Part shown: positions 8,273-16,400 of the stretch, one piece after another | Position numbering within the stretch: position 1 is the first letter of the stretch | Layout: each line of letters starts with the position of its first letter | Virus record (IMG/VR): IMGVR_UViG_3300047550_004999 | Span: 1-29,532 of that record | Origin: a virus | DNA: 29,532 nt | Strand: one strand, 5' to 3' | Notes under the pieces: generated by a model | Told to the model about the DNA's origin: nothing | Seen by the model: the letters and a program-made list of their open reading frames with translations, nothing else | The model's database searches: none | Translations under genes and position numbers: made by a program

Positions 8273-8680
8273 ATGGCAATCAATTACTCAACAACTGTTC
8301 GTAACGCAAAACTTGATGCGGTTGAAACCGCAATCGGAACCAGTCCAATTCTTCGAATTCGCAGCGGCTCAAAACCGGCCACCTGTGCTTCGGCAGATAC
8401 GGGGACTGTTCTTGTTACAATGACTTTGCCTTCCGACTGGATGGCAGCAGCGGCTTCGGCAAGCAAGGCTAAGTCTGGCACTTGGTCTGATACATCGGCT
8501 GATGCTACCGGAACAGCAGGTCATTTTCGCGTATATGATTCGACTGGCACAACCTGTCATATCCAAGGTTCTGTAACCGCAACTGGTGGTGGTGGGGACA
8601 TGACATTGGACACAACTTCGATTACTTCAGGTGGTACAGTTACGGTAAGCACCTTTACTCTCAATGCCGGTAATGCCTAA
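8273..8680 (+). CDS. Small beta-rich tail-associated protein
   Basis: A 135-residue protein preceded by a strong ribosome site (AGGAGCAATC). It begins MAINYSTTVRNAKLDAVETAIG, followed by LRIRSGSKPA, LVTMTLPSDW, DSTGTTCHIQGSVTATGGGGD and a Thr/Ser-rich end (TTSITSGGTVTVSTFTL). This layout matches a phage protein family often found among tail genes: an N-terminal helix and then repeated short strands with T-G-T-A motifs. Its function has not been established as far as I know. A baseplate or decoration role is inferred from position only. It contains two cysteines and no signal peptide. Confidence 0.6.
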   Translation: MAINYSTTVRNAKLDAVETAIGTSPILRIRSGSKPATCASADTGTVLVTMTLPSDWMAAAASASKAKSGTWSDTSADATGTAGHFRVYDSTGTTCHIQGSVTATGGGGDMTLDTTSITSGGTVTVSTFTLNAGNA

Positions 8681-9180
8681 TGTCTCGGCTTTCAGAATTC
8701 TTTCTGAATTCAAACTCAAATGTTGTCTTGCTGGAATTGGTTGAGTTCAAACATCCCAATTTCAGCCAGACTCATCGTGTCGTGCGCAATAAGACCGATG
8801 GTGTAACAGTCAGACTCGAAGATGGCACCTACGCTGTTTTCGATTACTATCCACTGAAGATTACTCCATCTGGCAGCAGTCTTGACCTCGACTTTGGATT
8901 CAAAATTGAATTTGGCGATTTGGGCGAGGCTTTGCCGCAAGAGTTGGATTTGGTTGCAGCGAACAACGGATTTAGCATTCGGCCTGAGATCATTTTCCGA
9001 ACCTACCGCTCGGATGATTTGGAATCGATCTTGCAGGGTCCGCTTTACCTAGAATGTTCCGAATTTACCTTTACCAAAACAGGAGCAGCATTCGAAGCTA
9101 AAGCCCCGAACTTAAATATAAGTCGAACTGGAGAGATTTACACGTTTCAAAGATTCCCAATGCTCCGTGGGTTTCTATGA
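8680..9180 (+). CDS. DUF1833 minor tail protein (lambda gpL-like)
   Basis: A 166-residue protein. The N-terminus (LLELVEFKHPNFSQTHRVVRN, TVRLEDGTYAVFDYYPLKI) and the motif FGDLGEALPQELDLVAAN, followed by PEIIFRTYRSDDLESILQGP, are characteristic of DUF1833, a tail-tip family that occupies the slot of lambda gpL. It lies just upstream of the NlpC-like gene, as L lies before K in lambda. The start overlaps the previous stop (TAATG) and the stop overlaps the next start (ATGA), so expression is tightly coupled. No Fe-S cysteine set like that of lambda gpL is visible; the only cysteine is in YLECSEF. Confidence 0.78.
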   Translation: MSRLSEFFLNSNSNVVLLELVEFKHPNFSQTHRVVRNKTDGVTVRLEDGTYAVFDYYPLKITPSGSSLDLDFGFKIEFGDLGEALPQELDLVAANNGFSIRPEIIFRTYRSDDLESILQGPLYLECSEFTFTKTGAAFEAKAPNLNISRTGEIYTFQRFPMLRGFL

Positions 9181-9527
9181 TCAATCTCGACAAGTTCTTT
9201 TCCAAGCAATACGATTCCCGCGACTACAACTGTTCGCACTTCGTTCGAGACGTTTGGCTCGAACTTGCCGGGACAGATTTAGCTGGAATGCTCTGTGCCT
9301 GGAATAGCGGCAAGCTCGATGAGGCAATGCGTCATCGCAAAGATTTGATCAAGCTGGACAAGCCGGTCGAACCTTGCATTGTGCTTTTCCAAAAGCCAAA
9401 CACTCCTCCCCACGCTGCTATCTGGACAGATGGCAATGTCTTTCATCTGACCGATGGCGGCGCTAGGCTTGACGATTTTGATTGCGTCTCTCAGTGTTAC
9501 TCCAAGTGGAATTTTTACCTATGCTGA
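9177..9527 (+). CDS. NlpC/P60-like cysteine peptidase (lambda gpK-like)
   Basis: A 116-residue protein with the core of the NlpC/P60 fold. Cys19 lies in YNCSHFVRDVW, the usual nucleophile helix, and His79 lies in PPHAAIWTDG, the usual strand carrying the general base. A third polar residue probably follows in the strand NVFHL. In tailed phages such a protein sits between L and J and is thought to cut peptidoglycan cross-links at the tail tip during entry. It lacks the N-terminal JAB-like domain of lambda gpK, so this is a short form. The start is in an ATGA overlap and the stop overlaps the J gene start (ATGCTGA). Confidence 0.8.
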   Translation: MINLDKFFSKQYDSRDYNCSHFVRDVWLELAGTDLAGMLCAWNSGKLDEAMRHRKDLIKLDKPVEPCIVLFQKPNTPPHAAIWTDGNVFHLTDGGARLDDFDCVSQCYSKWNFYLC

Positions 9528-12500
9528 AAAAAGTAATCATTGGCGAAAATTCACTTGACTCGCAGACTTGGCAAGAGTTTGAGACTGAGAACGTCATCGA
9601 ATTTATAATGTCCAGGTGGAGTAAATTTCCTGACAACACTCGGATTTATCACAATGTCGTAACCCAAGAATCCGACATTACTCCGACAAACGAGGAACAG
9701 ATTCTTGCTTTGAATAAACTTGAGGGAACGATTTACATCGTCACCTATCCAAGTTTCTTTTTCATCGGCTTGTTTACGGCTTTCAATGGGCTATTTGGAA
9801 TTCTGCTGCTCGGGCTGATCAGCTATTTGCTGCGACCCAAGCCGCCTGTTCCAAAGAACACTCAGGAGAATAGTCCGAACAACGGTCTGAGCAATCGAAT
9901 CAACGAGGCTCGACCGCTTCAGCGAATTCCAGATATTTTCGGCAAGGTTCGCTCAACTCCTGACTTGATCGCCAAGCCTTTCATGGTGTTTGAGAATCAC
10001 CGCGAAGTCGAATATGCCTACTTCTGTGTGGGCAGAGGCAGCTATTTGATCGAGGATGTTCTGGATGACGTTACTCCGATTGAGGATATTGCTGGCACAA
10101 GCGTGATGGTCTATGGGCCGGGAACAAGCCCACACACTCTTGCTGGACCGGAATTGACTATCGGCACTCCGTTTACAGAACGAGTCTGGACTGCTAGCAA
10201 AAGCAACTCGGTCAATGGTCAAGTTCTTCGAGCGCCTAACGCCAGTGAAATTGAAGGCGAAAACGACTTAGCCTTTGTTTGGCCGGATCAGATTGTCAAC
10301 ACCGGCGAACTGAACTTCGAAGAATACTTTGCCGTCGATGATGACCTGACAATCAAGGATTCTACCTACACCAAGAATGAAATCACGGTTAACCTGGATG
10401 GCACTTACAAAGTCCTCGCCGTCACTGGACAAAGCATTAGCTTGGTGAATCCGGCTTTAGTCAATCCAAAATGGGCCGACCTGACCAACTTCCCAAACAG
10501 CCAAACCGAATTCTATAGCCCGACAATTTACTCGACTGCTGAGAAGTGGGTTGGGCCTTTCACGGTCGAAGATCCATACGCCTTGTATTGCAATTTTGTT
10601 GCAGTCAACGGTCTTTACAAAGACAACGGTAAGAAGCAAACTCAGTTTGATGTTGAGATTGAAGTTCAATTTACTCCAGTAGATGCAAATGGAAATGTAA
10701 TTGGGCCAATGCAGGATGGCGAAGTTACCGTTATCGGTTCTTCTGCACTTCGCAATAGTCGAGCGGCAACGCTTAAATACACAGTTGCGCCTAATGCCAA
10801 TACAAAGGGAACTTATTGGGAAGTCAGAGCAAGACGACTTACTCCAATGGACAAAAAGTTCCAAGGGCGAATCATCGACGAGATCCAATGGCGGGATCTT
10901 TATATCATGGAATACGTCACTAAATCTGACTTTGGGAATGTGACGACAATTTATGCCAAGACTTACGCAACCAGCGGGGCGCTCTCGATTAAAGAACGCA
11001 AGCTGAACTGCCATGCAACTCGCAAGATTCCGGCTCTTGTGACGGGAACAATCGATCAGCTAACAACCGAGCTTTATCCCACAAGTGATGCTCGGCTTAT
11101 TCTGATTGCCGCTTGCCTTGATCCTTACATCGGAAGGAGAAATGTAAGCCAAGTTGATTTTGACAACATTGACCGTCAAGTCGCAAGAATAATTGATTAC
11201 TTCGGAACGGATCAAATCTTGCGATTTAATCACACTTTCGATGACGCAAATCTTTCGTTTGAAGAAACAGTCAGTTCGATTGCCGAAGCTATTTTCTGCA
11301 AAGCCTATCGTTTTGGTAGCAAGATTCGACTCAAGTTTGAACAGCGAAGCACCGTCAACCGAATGCTGTTCAATCATAGAAACAAAATCCCTCGCAGCGA
11401 GCAGCGAACTATTCAGTTTGGCACCTTTGAAGACAATGACGGTGTTGATTTTGAATACATCGATCAAGAGGATGGCGCGACTCTCAATTTCCTGATCCCC
11501 GAGGATGGATCAGCGGTCAATCCAAAGAAGGTCCAATCTGTAGGCATTCAGAGCGAACTACAGGCTCATTTTCATGCCTGGCGAACGTACCAGAAGATCC
11601 TTTATCAAAATGTCGGGGTTGAGTTTGAAGCGACTGCCGAGGCTTCGCTGCTGGTAATCAACGACCGAATTCTAGTTGCTGACAACACTCGCCCTGACAC
11701 TGTTGACGGGCAAATCATGTCGCAGAACGGACTCAACATCGGCTTGAGCCAGCCTTTTGTGCCGGTCGCCGGTAAGTCTTACACGATGGCAATTCAGCAC
11801 TTTGATCAGACCGTCGAGTTGCTGCCGATTGTCTCAGTTCCGAACGAATACGAAGTTGTTCTATCCAAGCCGCCAAAATTGCCTTTGGTCATGGAACTTG
11901 AGCGATATGCTCAGACCACTTACATCATCACGGCAAACGATTCACCAAGGGAAAAAGCGTTTTTGGTTCAAGAAAAAGAGCCAAAAGACAATTTCACGAT
12001 TAAGATGAATGCGATCAATTATGATGATCGATATTACAGTCACGACACAGATTACATTAACGGACTCATCGACGGCGAGCTTGAACCCATCTTCACGGCT
12101 GACTTCGAAGAACATAACGTGCCTGCTGGCGGTTTCTTGTTAGTACCTAATCCTGGCGGATTCACAACCAGCGCCATCGACGGTGTGGAAATTCAGAACA
12201 ATGTCGCTGGAATTGGACCGGCAGCGCAAGGCGACAAGCATTGCGAACTGGATGGTCAAAAGGTCATGTGGCGAGATTTTACCACTACCGTCAATAGACG
12301 TTACCGACTTCAGCTTAACTACTCAGGTCGCCCCGGCTTAAACGAAGTCGATAACGCTATCGCACTTTACTGGAACGGTCTTTACGTTCAAACATTTACT
12401 GTTGATTCGCGTCAAGTTACTGAAACAGACTGGCAGTATTTTGAAATTAATCTCGCCAAAGCCACCAGTACGACAACTCGATTAGAATTCAGAGCCTTGA

Positions 12501-12562
12501 ATCCAAATCCTAGTTTTGGACAAGGCGGCTTGCTAGATAACATTCGGCTCTACGGAGTTTAA
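9521..12562 (+). CDS. Tail tip / host-specificity protein J, fused to a gpI-like N-terminus
   Basis: A 1013-residue protein. I chose ATG 9521, which overlaps the previous stop, over an in-frame ATG at 9482. The N-terminus to about residue 75 looks like a gpI-type segment. It is followed by a hydrophobic segment (about 77-103, FFFIGLFTAFNGLFGILLLG). From about residue 120 the sequence is J-like: RINEARPLQRIPDIFGKVRS, DLIAKPFMVFENHREVEYAY, and further on fibronectin-like and phage tail domains. Residues about 852-1013 look like a separate jelly-roll domain (TADFEEHNVPAGG, IDGVEIQNNVAG, CELDG, LQLNYSGRPG, WNGLYVQTF, GLLDNIRLYGV), reminiscent of DUF642-type carbohydrate-binding modules. The protein should form the tail tip and contact the receptor. 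Confidence 0.88.
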   Translation: MLKKVIIGENSLDSQTWQEFETENVIEFIMSRWSKFPDNTRIYHNVVTQESDITPTNEEQILALNKLEGTIYIVTYPSFFFIGLFTAFNGLFGILLLGLISYLLRPKPPVPKNTQENSPNNGLSNRINEARPLQRIPDIFGKVRSTPDLIAKPFMVFENHREVEYAYFCVGRGSYLIEDVLDDVTPIEDIAGTSVMVYGPGTSPHTLAGPELTIGTPFTERVWTASKSNSVNGQVLRAPNASEIEGENDLAFVWPDQIVNTGELNFEEYFAVDDDLTIKDSTYTKNEITVNLDGTYKVLAVTGQSISLVNPALVNPKWADLTNFPNSQTEFYSPTIYSTAEKWVGPFTVEDPYALYCNFVAVNGLYKDNGKKQTQFDVEIEVQFTPVDANGNVIGPMQDGEVTVIGSSALRNSRAATLKYTVAPNANTKGTYWEVRARRLTPMDKKFQGRIIDEIQWRDLYIMEYVTKSDFGNVTTIYAKTYATSGALSIKERKLNCHATRKIPALVTGTIDQLTTELYPTSDARLILIAACLDPYIGRRNVSQVDFDNIDRQVARIIDYFGTDQILRFNHTFDDANLSFEETVSSIAEAIFCKAYRFGSKIRLKFEQRSTVNRMLFNHRNKIPRSEQRTIQFGTFEDNDGVDFEYIDQEDGATLNFLIPEDGSAVNPKKVQSVGIQSELQAHFHAWRTYQKILYQNVGVEFEATAEASLLVINDRILVADNTRPDTVDGQIMSQNGLNIGLSQPFVPVAGKSYTMAIQHFDQTVELLPIVSVPNEYEVVLSKPPKLPLVMELERYAQTTYIITANDSPREKAFLVQEKEPKDNFTIKMNAINYDDRYYSHDTDYINGLIDGELEPIFTADFEEHNVPAGGFLLVPNPGGFTTSAIDGVEIQNNVAGIGPAAQGDKHCELDGQKVMWRDFTTTVNRRYRLQLNYSGRPGLNEVDNAIALYWNGLYVQTFTVDSRQVTETDWQYFEINLAKATSTTTRLEFRALNPNPSFGQGGLLDNIRLYGV

Positions 12563-12795
12563 TTGCTGTTGAGCCACCATCGCCAGGAATCGTCGGGTTT
12601 CCAGCGAGAATCGGCAACTTCAAGCATTAAAGGGGCAACTTTTTGAATCGCAGGAAAATCGTCATGCTCCCGTAGGCTTTCGCACCATCCCATAATGAAA
12701 ATGCGAACGATATCACTAAGCTGATGATCTGGAATTGGATTAAAACCGTAGACCAATTCCATGCACTCGAAAAATGCCTTGCGCATTTCTTTCAT
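12559..12795 (-). CDS. Small uncharacterised protein, last gene of the leftward operon
   Basis: A 78-residue protein that I do not recognise. It is mostly helical, with four tryptophans near the C-terminus (SRWKPDDSWRWWL) and the segment HQLSDIVRIFIMGWCESLRE. It starts in an ATGA overlap with the DNA polymerase stop, so it is coupled to it. It ends on a stop codon that shares bases with the stop of the convergent tail tip gene. The coupling argues for expression with the replication genes. An internal ATG four codons in would give a 75-residue product. Confidence 0.6.
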   Translation of the reverse strand: MKEMRKAFFECMELVYGFNPIPDHQLSDIVRIFIMGWCESLREHDDFPAIQKVAPLMLEVADSRWKPDDSWRWWLNSN

Positions 12796-14666
12796 ACGAA
12801 TAACTCCATTTGCTTAAACTTGTTTCCGTAACCCATGTCTGACAGCATCTTTTTCGCCCGAGCGATATACCAGCCGTAATCAATATCCTTCGGCATTTTG
12901 TCGGGCATTTCCATTACTGGATACCCGCCGCAAGAATCGGGGACCATCGCGCCATTGCTGACGTAACGAATCGGCCTGAAGTCATTGGTTCGCATGTACC
13001 AGCGAATGACTTTGCCAATGTATTCTCGGTCTTTCTCAGCGCCACCTTTAACTTTTCTGACAATCACGAATTTGCTGAATTCGCGACTGTTGCGAATTGT
13101 TGCTTCAATCGGGATCTCGTCGCGAAGGAAAAGCATGACTGCCTCGGAGCAAATGTTCGCGTCAGGATTCTTCATCAGCATTTCACGGTTCGGCTCTTTC
13201 ATCGAAAGCAGATTGACAAACTCGCCTTTCGCCTTGATCGAATCGTCTCGGCCAATGGCAATGTAGTTGTTTACATCGCGAGCGTAGTAGGCTTTGTAGC
13301 TGCTTTCCTCAGTCTTAAAACCGGTAATCTGCTCCCATTGAGCAAAGATTGTTCGAGCCTCGTCAATCTTCCAGTGTGAGCAGTAGATGACGATACCATC
13401 GGTATTGGCCGAGCGAACACTAATCCCGCACCATTCGAGCATTTCGATCAGCATGAGCAAAGAAAGCTGTCCGGTAATCGTCACCTGGATTAGCAAGTTC
13501 GGAGCGTAAATCGCAGAATACTTGTTGCCAAACTTTCCGAAGGCTCCGTTGATTGTAATCTTCAGGGAGTCGGCAGTCGTCTTGTCCTTATCTCGCTTGG
13601 CTTGCAATCGACGGCGAACAATGTCACCGTAGGTGTCAAGAAAAGCCGGTCCAATATGCTCAGGGAAAAGTTTTTCCCGCAAGATAATTGCAGGGTAATA
13701 GGATTCAACGTCTCGGTCGATGATTACCATTTCCTCGTCGGCAATCAGAATCATTGCCTTCTCGCAAGAATGTAAGCCGCCAATGCCGAGTTGGTACTTG
13801 CTCTTACCAATCTTCACCTGAGTCTCAGCGAATTCAGGCGGCATAATGAGTTTGCCATTCTCGTCAATCTTGAATTCAGCAGCGCGAATCTTCGCAAGCA
13901 CTTCTTGCAAATCCTCCGTGTAAAACCGAATGAAGTCAGGTACTTGATACGAAAAAATACTGCTTTTTGTTACAGTCGGCTTGGTCGGAATCTTTCCAGT
14001 CAATTCGCTAATTTCTTTCTTGATTACCGCTTCGGCAATTTGAGCATCGGACTTGCTCCGCAAATCGAGTCCGTATTGCTCGCCAATTCGCTTTCGTAGT
14101 TCAATTGCCTTTTCCAGCTTGCGGTACAATTCTTCAGTCTGAGCCAAGTCGTTGATGCAGTATTCTCGCACGATTGCCGCTTCCTGGCGATTCAACTCTT
14201 TATTGGGATCGAACGGCAAATCCTGCATTCGCTTAGTGTGCATTCTTCCACCGTACTGCTTGAGCGAGGATAGACCGGCAGAAGGAGCGACTTCGATCAA
14301 GTCAATGGAGTTGGCTACTCCGCAGCGAAAATTGTAAGAGGCTTCAATTTCGCTAGGCTTCATTTCGCTGAAGATGATGGCATCGGAAATGCCTTTCAGT
14401 TGCTCAGTCCAAATGCCGTCGATTGCTGCCCACAGCAGAAGCTCGTCATAGGCTTTGCAGTTGAAGCCGATGATCTCGAACGTCTCGATAAACCATCTGA
14501 GAATCGAGGGGTTAAGCTCGGCATCTGGCGACCGCTCGAATACGATCAGATTGCCGGTCTTGAGCGACTTAAATGCGGCGAAAAAGAAGTTGCTGAAACA
14601 CTCTACGTCAAAAATAAAAGCGTTTCCGTACTCACTTTGCAAATCAATCGGCGTTAGATACTTCAT
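12792..14666 (-). CDS. Family B DNA polymerase with 3'-5' exonuclease
   Basis: A 624-residue replicative polymerase. The start at 14666 is chosen because GGAGGAG sits at the right distance upstream; an in-frame start 17 codons earlier has no such site. Exonuclease motifs: D20-V-E22 (Exo I), N69 and D74 in GFNCKAYDEL (Exo II), Y169 and D173 in YCIND (Exo III). Polymerase motifs: D319 in DVESYYPAI (motif A), K369 to G377 in KITINGAFG (motif B), and ANTDG with D423 (motif C). Motif C has Asn where many family B enzymes have the first Asp of DTD. GIGGLHS at about 294-300 lies between the exonuclease and polymerase parts. Neighbouring helicase, nuclease, SSB and Sak4 genes make a self-contained replication set. 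Confidence 0.9.
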   Translation of the reverse strand: MKYLTPIDLQSEYGNAFIFDVECFSNFFFAAFKSLKTGNLIVFERSPDAELNPSILRWFIETFEIIGFNCKAYDELLLWAAIDGIWTEQLKGISDAIIFSEMKPSEIEASYNFRCGVANSIDLIEVAPSAGLSSLKQYGGRMHTKRMQDLPFDPNKELNRQEAAIVREYCINDLAQTEELYRKLEKAIELRKRIGEQYGLDLRSKSDAQIAEAVIKKEISELTGKIPTKPTVTKSSIFSYQVPDFIRFYTEDLQEVLAKIRAAEFKIDENGKLIMPPEFAETQVKIGKSKYQLGIGGLHSCEKAMILIADEEMVIIDRDVESYYPAIILREKLFPEHIGPAFLDTYGDIVRRRLQAKRDKDKTTADSLKITINGAFGKFGNKYSAIYAPNLLIQVTITGQLSLLMLIEMLEWCGISVRSANTDGIVIYCSHWKIDEARTIFAQWEQITGFKTEESSYKAYYARDVNNYIAIGRDDSIKAKGEFVNLLSMKEPNREMLMKNPDANICSEAVMLFLRDEIPIEATIRNSREFSKFVIVRKVKGGAEKDREYIGKVIRWYMRTNDFRPIRYVSNGAMVPDSCGGYPVMEMPDKMPKDIDYGWYIARAKKMLSDMGYGNKFKQMELFV

Positions 14667-14754
14667 CCTCGTCTCCTCCAATGAGCCAAGCCCAGAATAG
14701 TAAACAAAAACTAACAATCGATCCGGCTATCAAATCTCCAGGTAAATCGAACAT
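14644..14754 (-). CDS. 36-residue membrane micro-protein
   Basis: A short frame starting on an ATG that overlaps the helicase stop codon (TGATG) and ending 23 bases inside the polymerase gene. It reads MFDLPGDLIAGSIVSF, continues hydrophobic to WAWLIGG, and ends with an acidic tail (DEDEVSNAD). Residues about 9-26 form one membrane helix. It has no strong ribosome site and would depend on coupling to the helicase. The tight overlaps and clear membrane-plus-acidic-tail design make it plausible, but it could be chance. No function is recognisable. Confidence 0.45.
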   Translation of the reverse strand: MFDLPGDLIAGSIVSFCLLFWAWLIGGDEDEVSNAD

Positions 14755-16400
14755 CAGAAAACGTACTCCAAAACTTTAGGATATTTGCCTCCAGAATCCA
14801 CACGAATCTTTCTTGGAAGTCGGCAAGCTGGAAATTGATCGTAGGCTTCTTGAGTCGATTGCGGAATTTGATCGCCAAAGTGTTGCCGCCACCAATCAGC
14901 CGCGACTTTCTTGGGGTAGCCTGTTCCTTCGAAGCAAAGCCAAACATTAAAGATTCGGTATCCCGAGAGATAGCTGACCTTAAGGCTTGGTGGCTTGTCG
15001 GCTTTGCGATGAATCGAGCGAGTCACCATATCCACTTGGAGAATTTCAATTTCCGAATCTGAATTTGCGACAATGTTTTCGGTAGAAGCAGACTTGCGAA
15101 TCTTGACTTTGAACAAGAATTCTTTTCCGCAACCACAGCAAATCCTGGCAGTCGTGTGATTGTAGGCATTACAGGCCGGGCAGAGTTTCATTGGGACTTC
15201 GCCAGTTCCCTTACCTCGCTTCTTTGGAACGCGAGGATCGTTGATTGGACCGAGCCGCGAAACATTCCCGGCAAAGTCCAGCACTAGGCAATTTTTCTTT
15301 CCTCCAGCTTCGATTGCTGCTTTTCTGTTTACTAGCGATTGAAGTTGTTCAATCGTCCAAGCAGGATGGTAGTACGGTCGAGTCCCGCGACCGTACTTTT
15401 GAACGTGCAAAACAATGCTCGTTGTTGGTCGCAAGTCCACAATGCAATCGACTTTCGGATGATCGAAGCCGGTCGTCAGCAAGTTGTTGGAAACGATTGC
15501 TCGAAAGCGACCTTGTTTAAAAGCCTCGATTCGGTCGTCGCGAGTTTGATCGTCGAGCTTAGAATGGACTACCGTAGCTGCCACTCCCACAGCATTGAGC
15601 ATATCCGTCAGATGCTCGCAGTTCTCAAGTCCAGCACCAAATACCATCCAGCTTTGCCTGTCGTGGGCAAGAGCCAATGTTTCCTCGATGGCAGACCGCA
15701 TAATTGGGATCTTATCGACCGCAGCCGCCAGTTCTTTTTGGTTGTAGTCGTTCGCCAGGATTGAGACTGAGCTAATATCAATCGCAGTCGAAGTTGACTT
15801 CGGAACCAGTGTGGTCAGATAGCAATCTTCAATCAGCTTGTTGAATTCGTTGAGGCCTGTAATGTCGTAGCAAATATCGGTAAAGATTCCGCCATCGGTC
15901 AAATATCCCTGTCCCATCCGAAAGGGAGTCGCGGTCAAACCGATTACCTTCAGATAAGGGTTAATCGCCTTCAGTTCAGCAATCGTTTGCTGGTACATCG
16001 ATTCCTCGTTCGGGCTAATCAAATGAGCCTCGTCAACGAATAGAATGTCCCGATGACCGATCTCAGCAATTTTGTTTCGAGCCGATGCAATTCCTCCAAA
16101 GACAATCGGCGCAAATGCTTCTTTGCGACCAAGGCCAGCCGAGTAGATACCGAGCGGCGCAGTCGGCCAAACCTCAAGCATCTTTTGAGCATTCTGCCGA
16201 ATCAATTCCTTGACATGAGTGAGCAGCAGGAATCGCGAATTAGGCCACTGACGCATCGCCTGAGCAATGAACAGTGGTGGAATCAGAGACTTGCCCGTTC
16301 CCATCGGCATCGCGATTAGCGGATTGCCGCTATTCCCTCGGGCAAAGTAATCGACCGTCGAATCGACAGCTTCGATCTGGTAAGGGCGAGGGACAATCAT
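14754..16400 (-). CDS. SF2 DEAH-type helicase with zinc-finger insert
   Basis: A 548-residue superfamily 2 helicase. Visible motifs are a Q-like PRPYQIEAVD near the N-terminus, Walker A GTGKS (34-38), DEAH (123-126), LTATPFR (155-161), TGFDHPKVDCIVDLRPT (motif V region) and QKYGRGTRP (334-342, motif VI). A four-cysteine zinc-binding segment follows: C407, C410, C422 and C424 in CPACNAYNHTTARICCGC. The C-terminal 120 residues (LKVSYLSGYRIFNVWLCFEG, KKVAADWWRQHFGD) form an extra domain that I know from phage helicases but whose role is unclear. The start ATG coincides with the end of the Cas4-like gene at 16400. It should unwind or remodel DNA for replication or recombination. Confidence 0.9.
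   Translation of the reverse strand: MIVPRPYQIEAVDSTVDYFARGNSGNPLIAMPMGTGKSLIPPLFIAQAMRQWPNSRFLLLTHVKELIRQNAQKMLEVWPTAPLGIYSAGLGRKEAFAPIVFGGIASARNKIAEIGHRDILFVDEAHLISPNEESMYQQTIAELKAINPYLKVIGLTATPFRMGQGYLTDGGIFTDICYDITGLNEFNKLIEDCYLTTLVPKSTSTAIDISSVSILANDYNQKELAAAVDKIPIMRSAIEETLALAHDRQSWMVFGAGLENCEHLTDMLNAVGVAATVVHSKLDDQTRDDRIEAFKQGRFRAIVSNNLLTTGFDHPKVDCIVDLRPTTSIVLHVQKYGRGTRPYYHPAWTIEQLQSLVNRKAAIEAGGKKNCLVLDFAGNVSRLGPINDPRVPKKRGKGTGEVPMKLCPACNAYNHTTARICCGCGKEFLFKVKIRKSASTENIVANSDSEIEILQVDMVTRSIHRKADKPPSLKVSYLSGYRIFNVWLCFEGTGYPKKVAADWWRQHFGDQIPQSTQEAYDQFPACRLPRKIRVDSGGKYPKVLEYVF

Noticed and set aside
9482-9520. Earlier in-frame start for the tail tip gene
   Set aside because: It would overlap the NlpC-like gene by 46 bases; ATG 9521 overlaps the stop in the style used throughout the operon.
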